Assembly: GCA_036399175.1 (NCBI GenBank)
Contig: DASWNP010000045.1
Span: forward strand, 1-42,062
DNA: 42,062 bases
Direction: 5' to 3'
From: DASWNP01 sp036399175
Lineage (GTDB): Bacteria > Acidobacteriota > Blastocatellia > Pyrinomonadales > Pyrinomonadaceae
In this document: positions 34,112 through 40,997 of the stretch, piece after piece
Numbering within the stretch: position 1 is the first letter of the stretch
Layout of the letters: every line of letters starts with the position of its first letter
Program-made: the position numbers and the translations under genes
Notes under the pieces: model-generated
Told to the model about the DNA's origin: nothing
The model's database searches: none
Seen by the model: only the letters and a program-made list of their open reading frames with translations

Positions 34112-35590
34112 ATGACATTGCGTTTTTCTTTCGACAACACCTATGCGCAGTTGCCCGAGCGTTTCTTCGCGCGCGTCTTGCCTACCCCGGTCAGTGCCCC
34201 ACGACTCATTCGGATTAACGGGCCACTGGCCGTCCAGCTCGGCCTCGATTCTGATTGGCTCGCAGGCGTGGAAGGCGTACAGGTGCTGGCGGGCAATAGC
34301 GTTCCCGAAGCGGCTGAGCCTATCGCTACCGCCTACGCCGGGCACCAGTTCGGAACCTTCGTGCCGCAGCTTGGGGACGGGCGCGCTATCCTGCTCGGCG
34401 AGTTGGTAGGGACAGACGGGTTACGACGCGACCTCCAGCTCAAAGGCTCTGGAAGGACGCCCTACTCGCGCCGCGGCGACGGAAGGGCCGCGCTGGGACC
34501 AGTCCTGCGCGAGTATGTGGTCAGCGAGGCGATGGCCGCGCTGGGCATCCCGACGACCCGCGCGCTCGCTGCAGTGACCACCGGGGAAGCGGTGATTCGG
34601 GAGACGATTCTTCCCGGCGCGGTCCTGACCCGCGTCGCCTCCAGCCACATACGGGTGGGAACCTTTCAGTTCCTAGCCAGTCGCGGGGACACTGAGGGCC
34701 TAAGGTTGCTGGCAGACCATGTCATTGCGCGACACTACAGGGAAGCGGCCACTGCCGACAGGCCGTATCGCGCGCTACTAGATTCCGTGATCGGTGCGCA
34801 GGCCGAGTTGATTGCCCGATGGATGCTGGTCGGGTTCATCCACGGGGTGATGAACACGGACAACATGTCCATCGCAGGGGAGACGATTGATTACGGGCCT
34901 TGCGCCTTCATGGACGCTTACGACCCTGAAGCGGTCTTCAGCGCAATCGACACTTACGGGCGGTACGCGTACTTCAGACAGCCAATAATCGGCGGCTGGA
35001 ACCTGACGCGTTTCGCGGAGTGCCTGCTGCCCCTGCTCTCGGGTGATGCGGACGCGGCGGTCGGAGAGGCGGAAGAAGCTCTAGGAGCGTACACGCAGGC
35101 CTTTGAACGCACCTACCATGAGGGGCTAAGAAGAAAGCTAGGGCTACTCACCGAACAGGAGGGCGACCTTGAACTGGCGCGCGGTCTGCTACAGGCGATG
35201 GGCGCAAACGACGCCGACTTCACGCTGACGTTCCGCCGGCTGTGCGAAGCGGCCCCCCGTGAGGGAGATGAATCGGGCGTGAGGAGTTTGTTCGCGGACC
35301 CATCAGCGTATGATGAATGGGCACCTCAGTGGCGGCGGCGGCTCGACCAGGAGGCCACGGACGAGGCTACGCGGCGAGCCGCCATGCTAATGGTGAATCC
35401 GGCATACATACCGCGTAACCACCGGGTGGAAGCGGTCATCCGGGCGGCAATCGACGAAGATGATTTCGCCCCATTTCACGAGCTGGTGGCTGTGCTATCT
35501 AATCCCTTCGAAGATCAGCCAGCCTTAGCTTGGTACGCGGAACCGCCGGCGGAGCATGAACGCGTTTGCCAGACCTTCTGCGGAACATAA
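34112..35590 (+). CDS. selO: Protein adenylyltransferase SelO (YdiU family)
   Basis: SelO is a pseudokinase-fold enzyme that transfers AMP from ATP to Ser, Thr or Tyr of proteins, linked to redox stress control. ATG 34112 gives 492 residues, the family's usual length, and starts at FDNTYAQLPERFFARV as in other members. An upstream ATG at 34016 would add 32 unusual residues. Family blocks are clear: AYAGHQFGTFVPQLGDGRA, LQLKGSGRTPYSRRGDGRAA, TRALAAVTTGEAVIRE, SSHIRVGTFQF, the active-site region HGVMNTDNMSI followed by DYGPCAFMDAY (equivalent to the kinase DFG), and VNPAYIPRNHRVEAVI near the end. Bacterial SelO usually lacks selenocysteine; here a C-terminal Cys (VCQTFCGT) occupies that area. 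It stands alone between IS982 and the plasmid module. Confidence 0.95.
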   Translation: MTLRFSFDNTYAQLPERFFARVLPTPVSAPRLIRINGPLAVQLGLDSDWLAGVEGVQVLAGNSVPEAAEPIATAYAGHQFGTFVPQLGDGRAILLGELVGTDGLRRDLQLKGSGRTPYSRRGDGRAALGPVLREYVVSEAMAALGIPTTRALAAVTTGEAVIRETILPGAVLTRVASSHIRVGTFQFLASRGDTEGLRLLADHVIARHYREAATADRPYRALLDSVIGAQAELIARWMLVGFIHGVMNTDNMSIAGETIDYGPCAFMDAYDPEAVFSAIDTYGRYAYFRQPIIGGWNLTRFAECLLPLLSGDADAAVGEAEEALGAYTQAFERTYHEGLRRKLGLLTEQEGDLELARGLLQAMGANDADFTLTFRRLCEAAPREGDESGVRSLFADPSAYDEWAPQWRRRLDQEATDEATRRAAMLMVNPAYIPRNHRVEAVIRAAIDEDDFAPFHELVAVLSNPFEDQPALAWYAEPPAEHERVCQTFCGT

Positions 35591-35749
35591 GATACCCATG
35601 ATGAGTTAACCGTTGACTACAACGGGGAGGATGGGGCAGCCGTTTCTGACGAGGGCTGGTGGTTTAAGGAAAAACGAATCAATAACCTGTAACAACATAA
35701 GGATTATTGTCAGATTTTATGAATGTAATAAGATTTATTGATAGATAAA

Positions 35750-36319
35750 CTTCTCTCGGCTTCATTGCTCCGAGTTCATCCGGAACTAACACTTCCGCCT
35801 CGTAAACTGGCGCGAGGACTTTCATCTCCGGTATCTGCAAAATCTGGTTGTACGAATTCTGAATCTCTTTCAGGAGCGCGCCGAATTCATAAAAGAGATA
35901 GGGGATTGCCCTTCTGGATCAGGACGCGCAGGATGGCCGTGGACAAGTGCATCTTGCCCGTGCCGATAGGCCCCATGAACAGTAACCCGCGATCCACCGC
36001 CGGGTATTCGTCCACCAAATTGAAGGCCTAGTTGAAGGCCTGACGATGGGTGCCGTTGCCGGGTACGGGGTGATAGTTGGTAAATGAGCAGTTTCTCGTA
36101 GAGGCGCGGGAAACGGGCTGTCGTGAGAAGCTGCCCGCGCCGCTCTCCCGTGCGGCAACGACAGCGGCGCGCCCTCTTGCCCGGCACAACTTCCATCCCC
36201 GTCCCGTAGCGGAACGAGCAAACGGGCGGTGAGTCCTGCCGCGCGCCTTCAGGAGTGTCGTCCGCTCCCGGAGGGGAGACAACAGTCAGTGGATAGTTCT
36301 TCGCTGGTTGCGTCGGCAT
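35750..36319 (-). pseudogene. Decayed DnaC/IstB-like helicase loader (ATP-binding)
   Basis: The minus strand, read across three frames, gives a DnaC-like AAA+ protein: a damaged N-terminal zinc motif (GTGMEVVPGKRARRCRCR), then SFTNYHPVPGNGTHRQAFN, the Walker A region RGLLFMGPIGTGKM (35951-35985 area) and LLKEIQNSYNQI followed by VLAPVYEAEVLV and DELGAMKP. Lesions: one extra base near 36096 (GAGAAACTGC); an in-frame TAG near 36027 inside a small duplication (AFN, stop, AFN); one extra base near 35905 (CCCC); loss of the C-terminal third; and Walker A ending GKM instead of GKT. In its intact form such a protein would load the replicative helicase at the plasmid origin. It begins 10 bases after the winged-helix gene and was probably in operon with it. 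Confidence 0.75.
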
Positions 36320-36328
36320 AACCTCCCG

Positions 36329-37486
36329 TCATCTCCTTTCGCTTCTCTCGCGCAGCAATGCCAGGGCCGCCTCGCGCACACGCGGCGCGTCTTCCGGCAG
36401 GAGCCAGCCCCCGCCTTCCGAGCTGATCTCTGAGAGTGTTACGTCAATCGACTTGCCCTGAGTCTCCAAGAGCGCCACGCAGATCTCGGCCGTCTCCCGG
36501 ACCTCTTCGGGCGAAAGCCTGCGGACTGCGGACGGCGTGTAGGAATCACTGGCAGGGCACCCGACTTCTAGGTTGGCGCGAGCGCGCCGACCCCTTTCAT
36601 CAATCGCTCCGTGCTTACGGAGCAGGTCGTAAGTCTCGTGCTGCGCGACGCGAACGGCCTTTGGCAGCGCTTTGGTCTCGAACCACTCACGGGTGCGCGC
36701 AATCTCGCGCGTGGCGGTCTGCGCGGCGGCTTGTGTCGCCGCCGCCTTTACGCACGGCTCAAGTTCCCTCTTCAGGCGCTCGACGATGTCATCCATCGAG
36801 GCCGCGCCGGGGCGTCGGGAGGTTGATTCAACTTCCCTCCCCTCTTCACAGTTCGGTGGGCTTGGTCGGGTGTCGGGACGGGCGGGCGGGTCAAGGACTT
36901 TTTTACCAACAGATTTCTTGTCCGCGCCGTTTTTCGGCGCGCGCGGATTTAAATCTGAGTCTGAAACCTCTGAATCAGCGAAGCTGTCCTTAAAGGCTGC
37001 TTCGGAGAGCGAAGCAGGACGCTCGGCAGCCGAAGCAGGCGGAAATCGCAAAATTTTTTGTGGCTTGACAGCCACTCTGGAGGCAATCGAAGAGGCTGCG
37101 CGGTTGAGGAAGATACGGATGCCAACGCCGTTTTTGAACGCCGAGTAGCCGATCACACCCTGCTCGTGCATCCACCGGAGAGCTTTATTGGCGGTCTCGC
37201 TCGACACTCTCAGGTGTTTGCACAGTTGATCCCACGCCTTGACCCACTTCCCTTCCAGCGTCTCGCCCTCGAAGCGCAGCACGCGGTCGCCCTCCCTCAT
37301 CTCCGTCGGCGTTTGCAGCAAACGAAGATAGATTTTGCTCATCAACGGAGTCACCATGTCCGCTTCCGGCGAGGAGACGACTTCGGCGATGTCGTTGTCG
37401 AGCATGTGGAATTTTGTGTTGTACTCGTTTTCGGCAAGCGTCGTCTTGCGCCGGAAACGCTGTAGGATCAGAGTCTGTGCTGTCAT
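36329..37486 (-). CDS. Winged-helix plasmid replication-type protein (putative initiator)
   Basis: The protein has 385 residues; GGAG lies eight bases before the ATG. Residues about 45-130 look like a winged helix: MVTPLMSKIYLRLLQTP, then a helix-turn-helix in WDQLCKHLRVSSETANKALR, and MHEQGVIGYSAFKNGVGIRI as the wing. A long charged and probably disordered linker follows (about 170-235), and then helical coiled-coil-like sequence. The C-terminal section is EVRETAEICVALLETQGKSI. I do not recognise a characterised Rep family. The evidence for replication is context: the gene faces away from an iteron array 245 bases upstream and precedes a helicase-loader remnant, the usual layout of an iteron plasmid rep region. 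It could instead be an accessory DNA-binding protein. Confidence 0.72.
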   Translation of the reverse strand: MTAQTLILQRFRRKTTLAENEYNTKFHMLDNDIAEVVSSPEADMVTPLMSKIYLRLLQTPTEMREGDRVLRFEGETLEGKWVKAWDQLCKHLRVSSETANKALRWMHEQGVIGYSAFKNGVGIRIFLNRAASSIASRVAVKPQKILRFPPASAAERPASLSEAAFKDSFADSEVSDSDLNPRAPKNGADKKSVGKKVLDPPARPDTRPSPPNCEEGREVESTSRRPGAASMDDIVERLKRELEPCVKAAATQAAAQTATREIARTREWFETKALPKAVRVAQHETYDLLRKHGAIDERGRRARANLEVGCPASDSYTPSAVRRLSPEEVRETAEICVALLETQGKSIDVTLSEISSEGGGWLLPEDAPRVREAALALLRERSERR

Positions 37487-37530
37487 AGAAAACTCCGCAA
37501 AGATTAAACTCGACAGCAGTCGGCGACTGG

Positions 37531-37560
37531 CCTATAATTTGTGCTCGGTTAGATACACAA
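37531..37560 (-). promoter_or_regulatory. Candidate promoter of the winged-helix replication gene
   Basis: On the minus strand TTGTGT (37560-37555) and TATAGG (37536-37531) are separated by 18 bases and lie 45-74 bases before the ATG at 37486. The match to the sigma-70 consensus is moderate. The promoter lies between the gene and the iterons, so initiator binding could autoregulate it. Confidence 0.35.
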
Positions 37561-37591
37561 ATACCGGCTCGCCACATGAGCGAGTGTTTCG

Positions 37592-37639
37592 TTTGACCTG
37601 AAACGCTTCGGTCGCCAAACTCGCGCGTTTCAGGTCAAA
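37592..37639. repeat. Perfect 15-bp inverted repeat
   Basis: TTTGACCTGAAACGC at 37592-37606 is repeated in reverse complement at 37625-37639, with an 18-base spacer. On the plus strand it is followed by TTAGTTTTT. It is unrelated to the iteron sequence. It may be an operator, a plasmid dyad bound by a host or plasmid protein, or a terminator of plus-direction transcription. Confidence 0.6.
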
Positions 37640-37766
37640 TTAGTTTTTGAGCGGGCGCTTCTCCCTCTCGGAGATGCCCTTAAGAACTCACACTCGCATA
37701 CCTACACTAAGAACAGCGATTCTGTAAATTCCCCTGTAACCTTCATTGCACCGGCTGCATTAAAGC

Positions 37767-37802
37767 TTACAGGGGCTGCAATGAACATTGCAGCCCCTGT
37801 AA
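37767..37802. repeat. 17-bp perfect palindrome within the iterons
   Basis: TTACAGGGGCTGCAATG at 37767-37783 and its complement at 37786-37802 are separated by two bases. It results from mirror-arranged iteron halves and could form a cruciform. Confidence 0.8.
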
Positions 37803-37838
37803 TAATCGTTTCATCCCCTGTAAGAATCATTGCAGCCC

Positions 37839-37887
37839 CTGCAATCTCTAGTGCAGGGGTGAGACACCCCTGCACTAGAGATTGCAG
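37839..37887. repeat. 23-bp perfect palindrome within the iterons
   Basis: Arms at 37839-37861 and 37865-37887 are exact reverse complements, with the three-base loop AGA. The arms contain CTGCAATCTCTAG and GTGCAGGGGTG. Its length exceeds what iteron symmetry alone needs (the four free bases also match), so it arose by inverted duplication. Confidence 0.85.
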
Positions 37888-37969
37888 CCCCTGTAATGTG
37901 TATTGCAGGGGTGTCTTTCATGGGAGAGGGTCTCACAATCTCTCACCCCTGCAATACACATTACAGGGG
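37888..37969. repeat. 26-bp inverted repeat with 30-base loop
   Basis: The unit at 37888-37913 and its exact reverse complement at 37944-37969 enclose a 30-base loop. Each arm is itself a near-palindromic iteron plus TG. It marks the right end of the array. Confidence 0.85.
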
Positions 37970-38158
37970 TGAGAGGCGATATTGACGAAAGGCTACCACT
38001 GATCTGTCGGATGGATAGCTGTGGGTTCAACGAAAGAGCAGTAGTAACGTCTAGACTTCACTGAATTATATCGGGTGGATTTTGAGTAGTTTTAAATCAT
38101 CGAGGAAGATGGGTGAGAATCTCCTGGCCCTGAGGATTAAATCCTTTGCAGGGACTCG

Positions 38159-38794
38159 TCACTGCTCGTCTTCGCCGCCGATGTGATAACGGCGGCCCGC
38201 TCCTGTGGGATTAATCTGCGGGGAAAGATGAAGACGAAAAACGGTGCCTTTCTTTGTAGGCGTGTTGTAGATTTCGGGGCGATCTATAAAACCGAGCTGT
38301 TCGAGCTGACCGACGACGTTATAACACTGGCGCTCTTTAAGCCCCGCCGCCAGGGCGAGCTTCGGCATGGAGGTGAAGCACTCGAATTGTCCCACGGCGT
38401 GCGTCATCTCGAAGAGAGCCCGGCACACGCTCATCTGCCCGGATCTCAGGATGGGCGACCACCGTTTGGAAAACTCTCCGAACGATTGAGGGGTCGAAAC
38501 GGGAGCCGGAGAGACATCATTTGACACCCCTGTAATAGACGTTGCGGGGGTGGGGGAGGGGCGCACCCTTTTATCGCCTATTAGTGTAGAAGAGGATGGC
38601 GTGACCCCTGTAATCTTCTTTGCAGGGGTGGCGCGGGGGTGGGCTTTTGCGGAGATCGCTTCTTCCTGGGCTTTGGCTTCCTGAAGAATCTCGCGCATGG
38701 GGTTTGTTTCCACCACGCGCGGCTGGCGCTCGGGCAGGCGGAACTTGCTCTTGCCGGCCTCTCTACGCGCCGGTTTTGTTTTAGGCTGGGCCAT
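38159..38794 (-). CDS. Winged-helix protein cotranscribed with ParA
   Basis: The protein has 211 residues. Its ATG overlaps the parA stop (TAATG), so translation is coupled. The first 100 residues are Pro/Ala/Lys-rich and probably disordered (QPKTKPARREAGKSKFRLPE). The C-terminal 100 residues form a winged helix: SGQMSVCRALFEMTH, SMPKLALAAGLKERQCYNVV as the helix-turn-helix, QLEQLGFIDRPEIYN and TKKGTVFRLHL as the wing. The place after parA is where plasmids encode the centromere-binding partner, so this may be a non-classical ParB, though no ParB domain is seen. Two copies of the 24-bp palindromic site lie inside its coding sequence (38527 and 38605), in the low-complexity part. Confidence 0.82.
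   Translation of the reverse strand: MAQPKTKPARREAGKSKFRLPERQPRVVETNPMREILQEAKAQEEAISAKAHPRATPAKKITGVTPSSSTLIGDKRVRPSPTPATSITGVSNDVSPAPVSTPQSFGEFSKRWSPILRSGQMSVCRALFEMTHAVGQFECFTSMPKLALAAGLKERQCYNVVGQLEQLGFIDRPEIYNTPTKKGTVFRLHLSPQINPTGAGRRYHIGGEDEQ
38527..38550. repeat. 24-bp palindromic site inside the ParA-partner gene
   Basis: CCCCTGTAAT, AGAC, GTTGCGGGGG keeps the half-site spacing of the iterons with one or two changes. It lies in the disordered-region codons of the winged-helix gene. Confidence 0.75.
38605..38628. repeat. Second 24-bp palindromic site inside the ParA-partner gene
   Basis: CCCCTGTAAT, CTTC, TTTGCAGGGG matches the iteron unit at all but one half-site base. It is 78 bases from the previous copy and does not follow the 21-base phase. 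Confidence 0.78.
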
Positions 38795-39606
38795 TAAGCG
38801 CGCGACTCCTCACCGGCCAGCTTCAATTTGCCCTTGGATTTTCGGACGCCGAGCCTTTTAAGGATCTCGTCTGTGAGATCGGAATAGAGAAGCGCCCCGC
38901 GTGAGCCGGGCGCGTAGAGTTGCACGGGCTGATGAAAAGCGGGGGATTCCTCCAGTTTGACGTTTCGGTGGATGATCGTCTCGAAGACTTTCGTCCCGTA
39001 GCGCTCCTTGAGGCTGCGGAAAGATTCCGCCGAGACCGATGTCCGCCCGTCAAAGAGCGTGCAGACCATACCGAGAAGTTCGAGTTCCGGGTTCGTGCTC
39101 CTGACCTCCTCGAAAGTGCTCATCAAATCGTCCAAGCCGTCCTGCGCGAGCGGCGAGGCCGAGACGGGGACGAGCATATGAGTCGAAGCGAGAAGGGGGG
39201 TAGTCAGTATCTGCCCGAGCGTGGGCGGCGTATCGATGATCACGAAATCGTAGGTCGATGAAAGGGGAGTGAGCTTGGATTTGAGGCGGTTGATGGCGAT
39301 GGCGGGCTCTTTCTCAAACCGCGCGAAGCGCAGTTTGGAGGGAACCAGGTCGAGGTGCTCCATCTCTGTGGTCACGATTGCGGCTTCTAGGGGGAGTTTT
39401 TCCTGTCGCTCCGATTCGATCAGAATGTCGGCGATGGAGAGTTCGATCTGGTCGGGGGCGAGGAAATGCGAAGAGACGTTTGCCTGCGGGTCGCCGTCTA
39501 TGAGCAGCGTCTCGTAGCCGCGGATGGCAAACTCGGTAGCCACGCAGGCTGCCGTAGTGCTTTTACCGACACCGCCTTTCTGATTGGCGATCGCGATCGT
39601 CTTCAT
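38794..39606 (-). CDS. parA: ParA-family partition ATPase
   Basis: The protein has 270 residues and is a Walker-type partition ATPase that moves plasmid DNA by ATP-dependent nucleoid binding. The deviant Walker A KGGVGKSTTAA lies at about residues 10-20, the A' motif LLIDGDPQANVSSHF at about 34-48 and Walker B YDFVIIDTPPTLG at about 119-131. There is no N-terminal HTH, so this is the type Ib or chromosomal-like short form rather than the long P1 type. It lies four bases after the XRE gene and overlaps the downstream winged-helix gene. The three genes form one minus-strand operon. Confidence 0.93.
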   Translation of the reverse strand: MKTIAIANQKGGVGKSTTAACVATEFAIRGYETLLIDGDPQANVSSHFLAPDQIELSIADILIESERQEKLPLEAAIVTTEMEHLDLVPSKLRFARFEKEPAIAINRLKSKLTPLSSTYDFVIIDTPPTLGQILTTPLLASTHMLVPVSASPLAQDGLDDLMSTFEEVRSTNPELELLGMVCTLFDGRTSVSAESFRSLKERYGTKVFETIIHRNVKLEESPAFHQPVQLYAPGSRGALLYSDLTDEILKRLGVRKSKGKLKLAGEESRA

Positions 39607-39610
39607 CGTC

Positions 39611-39799
39611 TCAAGCGGCCTTTCTCTCCGTCACAACCATCGCGAGGAGTTTCAGAAGTTTCAGCACAGGCGGCGAAGGTTTGAACTCCTCGCGCTCGTA
39701 GCGCGCAATAGTATTCGGAGTGACCCCCACCTCCTCGGCCAGTCTCGCCTGTGTATAGCCGAGAATTTTACGTAGTTCCTTTATTTCTGCTCCGCTCAT
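39611..39799 (-). CDS. Small XRE-family (Cro/C1-type) regulator
   Basis: ATG 39799 has AAGGA nine bases upstream and gives 62 residues; an ATG six codons earlier (39817) is possible. Most of the protein is one Cro/C1 helix-turn-helix: AEIKELRKILGYTQARLAEE then VGVTPNTIARYEREEFKPSP. It is first in the operon with parA and likely represses that operon. Direct repeats between 39837 and 39856, just upstream, are a candidate operator. Confidence 0.88.
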   Translation of the reverse strand: MSGAEIKELRKILGYTQARLAEEVGVTPNTIARYEREEFKPSPPVLKLLKLLAMVVTERKAA

Positions 39800-39836
39800 G
39801 AAGATTGATCCTTCCATTGGTCGAAACCGAATATTA

Positions 39837-39856
39837 CTATACGAGACGTCTATACG
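39837..39856. promoter_or_regulatory. Direct repeats at the XRE–parA promoter, candidate operator
   Basis: CTATACG occurs at 39837-39843 and 39850-39856, 13 bases apart, just upstream of the XRE start. The complement contains GTATAG boxes that could also serve as -10 elements of the minus-strand promoter. The role is inferred from position. Confidence 0.35.
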
Positions 39857-39883
39857 CTACGAATAATTTTACCGCAGTCAATA

Positions 39884-39939
39884 CCCATGTAATTTTTGAT
39901 GCAGGGGTATAGCTACCCCTGCATTTTTTATTGCAGGGG
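39884..39939. repeat. Two 24-bp palindromic sites upstream of the XRE–parA operon
   Basis: Site 39884-39907 is CCCATGTAAT, TTTT, GATGCAGGGG; site 39916-39939 is CCCCTGCATT, TTTT, ATTGCAGGGG. They are 32 bases apart, not 21. Their position just upstream of the operon suggests a centromere or control site that shares its binding protein with the origin. The whole 39857-40143 stretch is otherwise without genes. Confidence 0.75.
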
Positions 39940-40143
39940 TGGGGTTGAAGATGAGGAGGACGGCAATTGATGAGGGAATTGAAAGTAAAAAAAGTGAGAA
40001 GAGTTTAAATTCAGAGAGTTCCCACCTTGAGCGTCAATGACGATTTTTTGCGATTCTATTTCGTGCGACAAATAGTACCGGATAATATTTCATCGAAAGA
40101 AGGGAATTGCGCGCGCAGTCTTTCCTCATCCACACGGGGGTTA

Positions 40144-40151
40144 ATTTTTTA
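40144..40151. repeat. Target-site duplication of the IS1595 element, left copy
   Basis: ATTTTTTA lies directly before the left inverted repeat and is repeated exactly at 40990-40997. Confidence 0.85.
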
Positions 40152-40989
40152 GGTAATACCCCCCTCAAACCGGACTAAAATCTGGTCTTGAGGGGCGATG
40201 AAAAGAAAGTGTGTCAAGTGTGGCCATCACTGGTTCTGGTTTCTCAGTGACGGTCGCAGAAAATGTCGTCGCTGTGGACACCGGCACAGCTTCCGTAGTG
40301 TGTGGGACTCTTCCCGCCTGGCTGAGACGACTAAGCGACGCCTGCTCGAATATTTTGTCTTGGGCGTGCCAGCTTATCGTTTGCGCTTTCGCTCTCCGGT
40401 CTCTTTGGAAGCTACCGAGCGGTTCTTCCCTCTGTGTCGCAGAGTGCTGGCTCTGGAAGAAGATTGCCCGTCGCCCTTTGCCGGCTCGATAGAGTGCGAC
40501 GAAGCTCTTTTTGGCGGGAAACGCAAAGGTCAGCGTGGTTGGGGAGCCGCTGGCAAGGTGCTTGTCTTCGGCATCCTTCAGCGCAATGGGCGAGTTAAAG
40601 TCTTCGCGGTTGAAGGACGCGGACGAGATGAATTGTTGCCCTTGATTTGTGAGCACACAACGCCCGGCAGCCTCTATTATACGGATGACTGGCAAGCCTA
40701 TGCTTCGTTGGCTGTGCGTGGCGAGCATGTGGTTGTGACTAAAGAGCGAGGTCGTCCCAAAGGCCGCGACCATATCAATGGCATCGAAGGCTTTTGGAGT
40801 TATGCTAAACATTGGCTCTATCAGTATCGTGGAGTGTCGAGAAAGTTCTTTCACTTTTACTTGGCGGAAACTTCCTTCCGCTTCAATCACCGTGACGAGG
40901 ACTTATTCCCCTTGATTTACGGGCTGATGAAGCGAACTGATGTCTCTGAAATTAGATGACTTTTAGTCCGGCTTGGCCGGGGTATTACC
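40152..40989 (+). mobile_element. IS1595-family insertion sequence, intact
   Basis: The element is 838 bases long. The left end begins GGTAATACCCC and has CGGACTAAAA after eight less similar bases; the right end carries the reverse complement of the same two blocks, giving imperfect terminal inverted repeats of about 29 bases. The perfect 8-bp duplication ATTTTTTA on each side is what IS1595 elements make. It was inserted in an AT-rich non-coding stretch beside the partition module, and the intact state suggests a recent event. Confidence 0.92.
40198..40959 (+). CDS. IS1595-family transposase (ISXO2-like domain)
   Basis: The protein has 253 residues. The N-terminal zinc ribbon has CVKC (5-8) and CRRC (23-26). 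The ISXO2-like catalytic domain shows GSIECDEALFGGKRKGQRG (D101), SLYYTDDWQAY (D163 or D164) and the HINGIEGFWSYAKHWL block that supplies the last catalytic residue, followed by the family ending YRGVSRKFFHFYLAE and RFNHRDED. It fills the element between its inverted repeats. The opposite-strand open frame over the same bases is an artefact. Confidence 0.94.
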   Translation: MKRKCVKCGHHWFWFLSDGRRKCRRCGHRHSFRSVWDSSRLAETTKRRLLEYFVLGVPAYRLRFRSPVSLEATERFFPLCRRVLALEEDCPSPFAGSIECDEALFGGKRKGQRGWGAAGKVLVFGILQRNGRVKVFAVEGRGRDELLPLICEHTTPGSLYYTDDWQAYASLAVRGEHVVVTKERGRPKGRDHINGIEGFWSYAKHWLYQYRGVSRKFFHFYLAETSFRFNHRDEDLFPLIYGLMKRTDVSEIR

Positions 40990-40997
40990 ATTTTTTA
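40990..40997. repeat. Target-site duplication of the IS1595 element, right copy
   Basis: ATTTTTTA immediately follows the right inverted repeat and matches 40144-40151 exactly. Confidence 0.85.

Larger units (their letters stand above)
37731..37969. repeat. Iteron array, probable plasmid replication origin
   Basis: A 24-bp palindromic unit, CCCCTGYAAT then four free bases then ATTRCAGGGG, occurs at 37731, 37752, 37773, 37794, 37815 and 37836, exactly 21 bases apart, so neighbours share three bases. Further units are at 37867, 37888 (again 21 apart) and 37946. Units at 37836, 37888 and 37946 are near perfect; others vary mainly in the outer CCC or GGG. A 21-base period equals two helical turns, so bound proteins would line up on one face. 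This is the hallmark of iteron-controlled origins. Flanking AT-richer sequence (for example 38060-38100) could be the unwinding site. The stretch 37487-38158 holds no gene. Confidence 0.75.

Noticed and set aside
37731..37969. CRISPR array
   Set aside because: The repeats are palindromic, are spaced 21 bases start to start with only four variable bases, and have no 30-base spacers or cas genes.
40165..40890. 241-codon minus-strand open frame
   Set aside because: It is antisense to the complete IS1595 transposase, including its inverted repeat.
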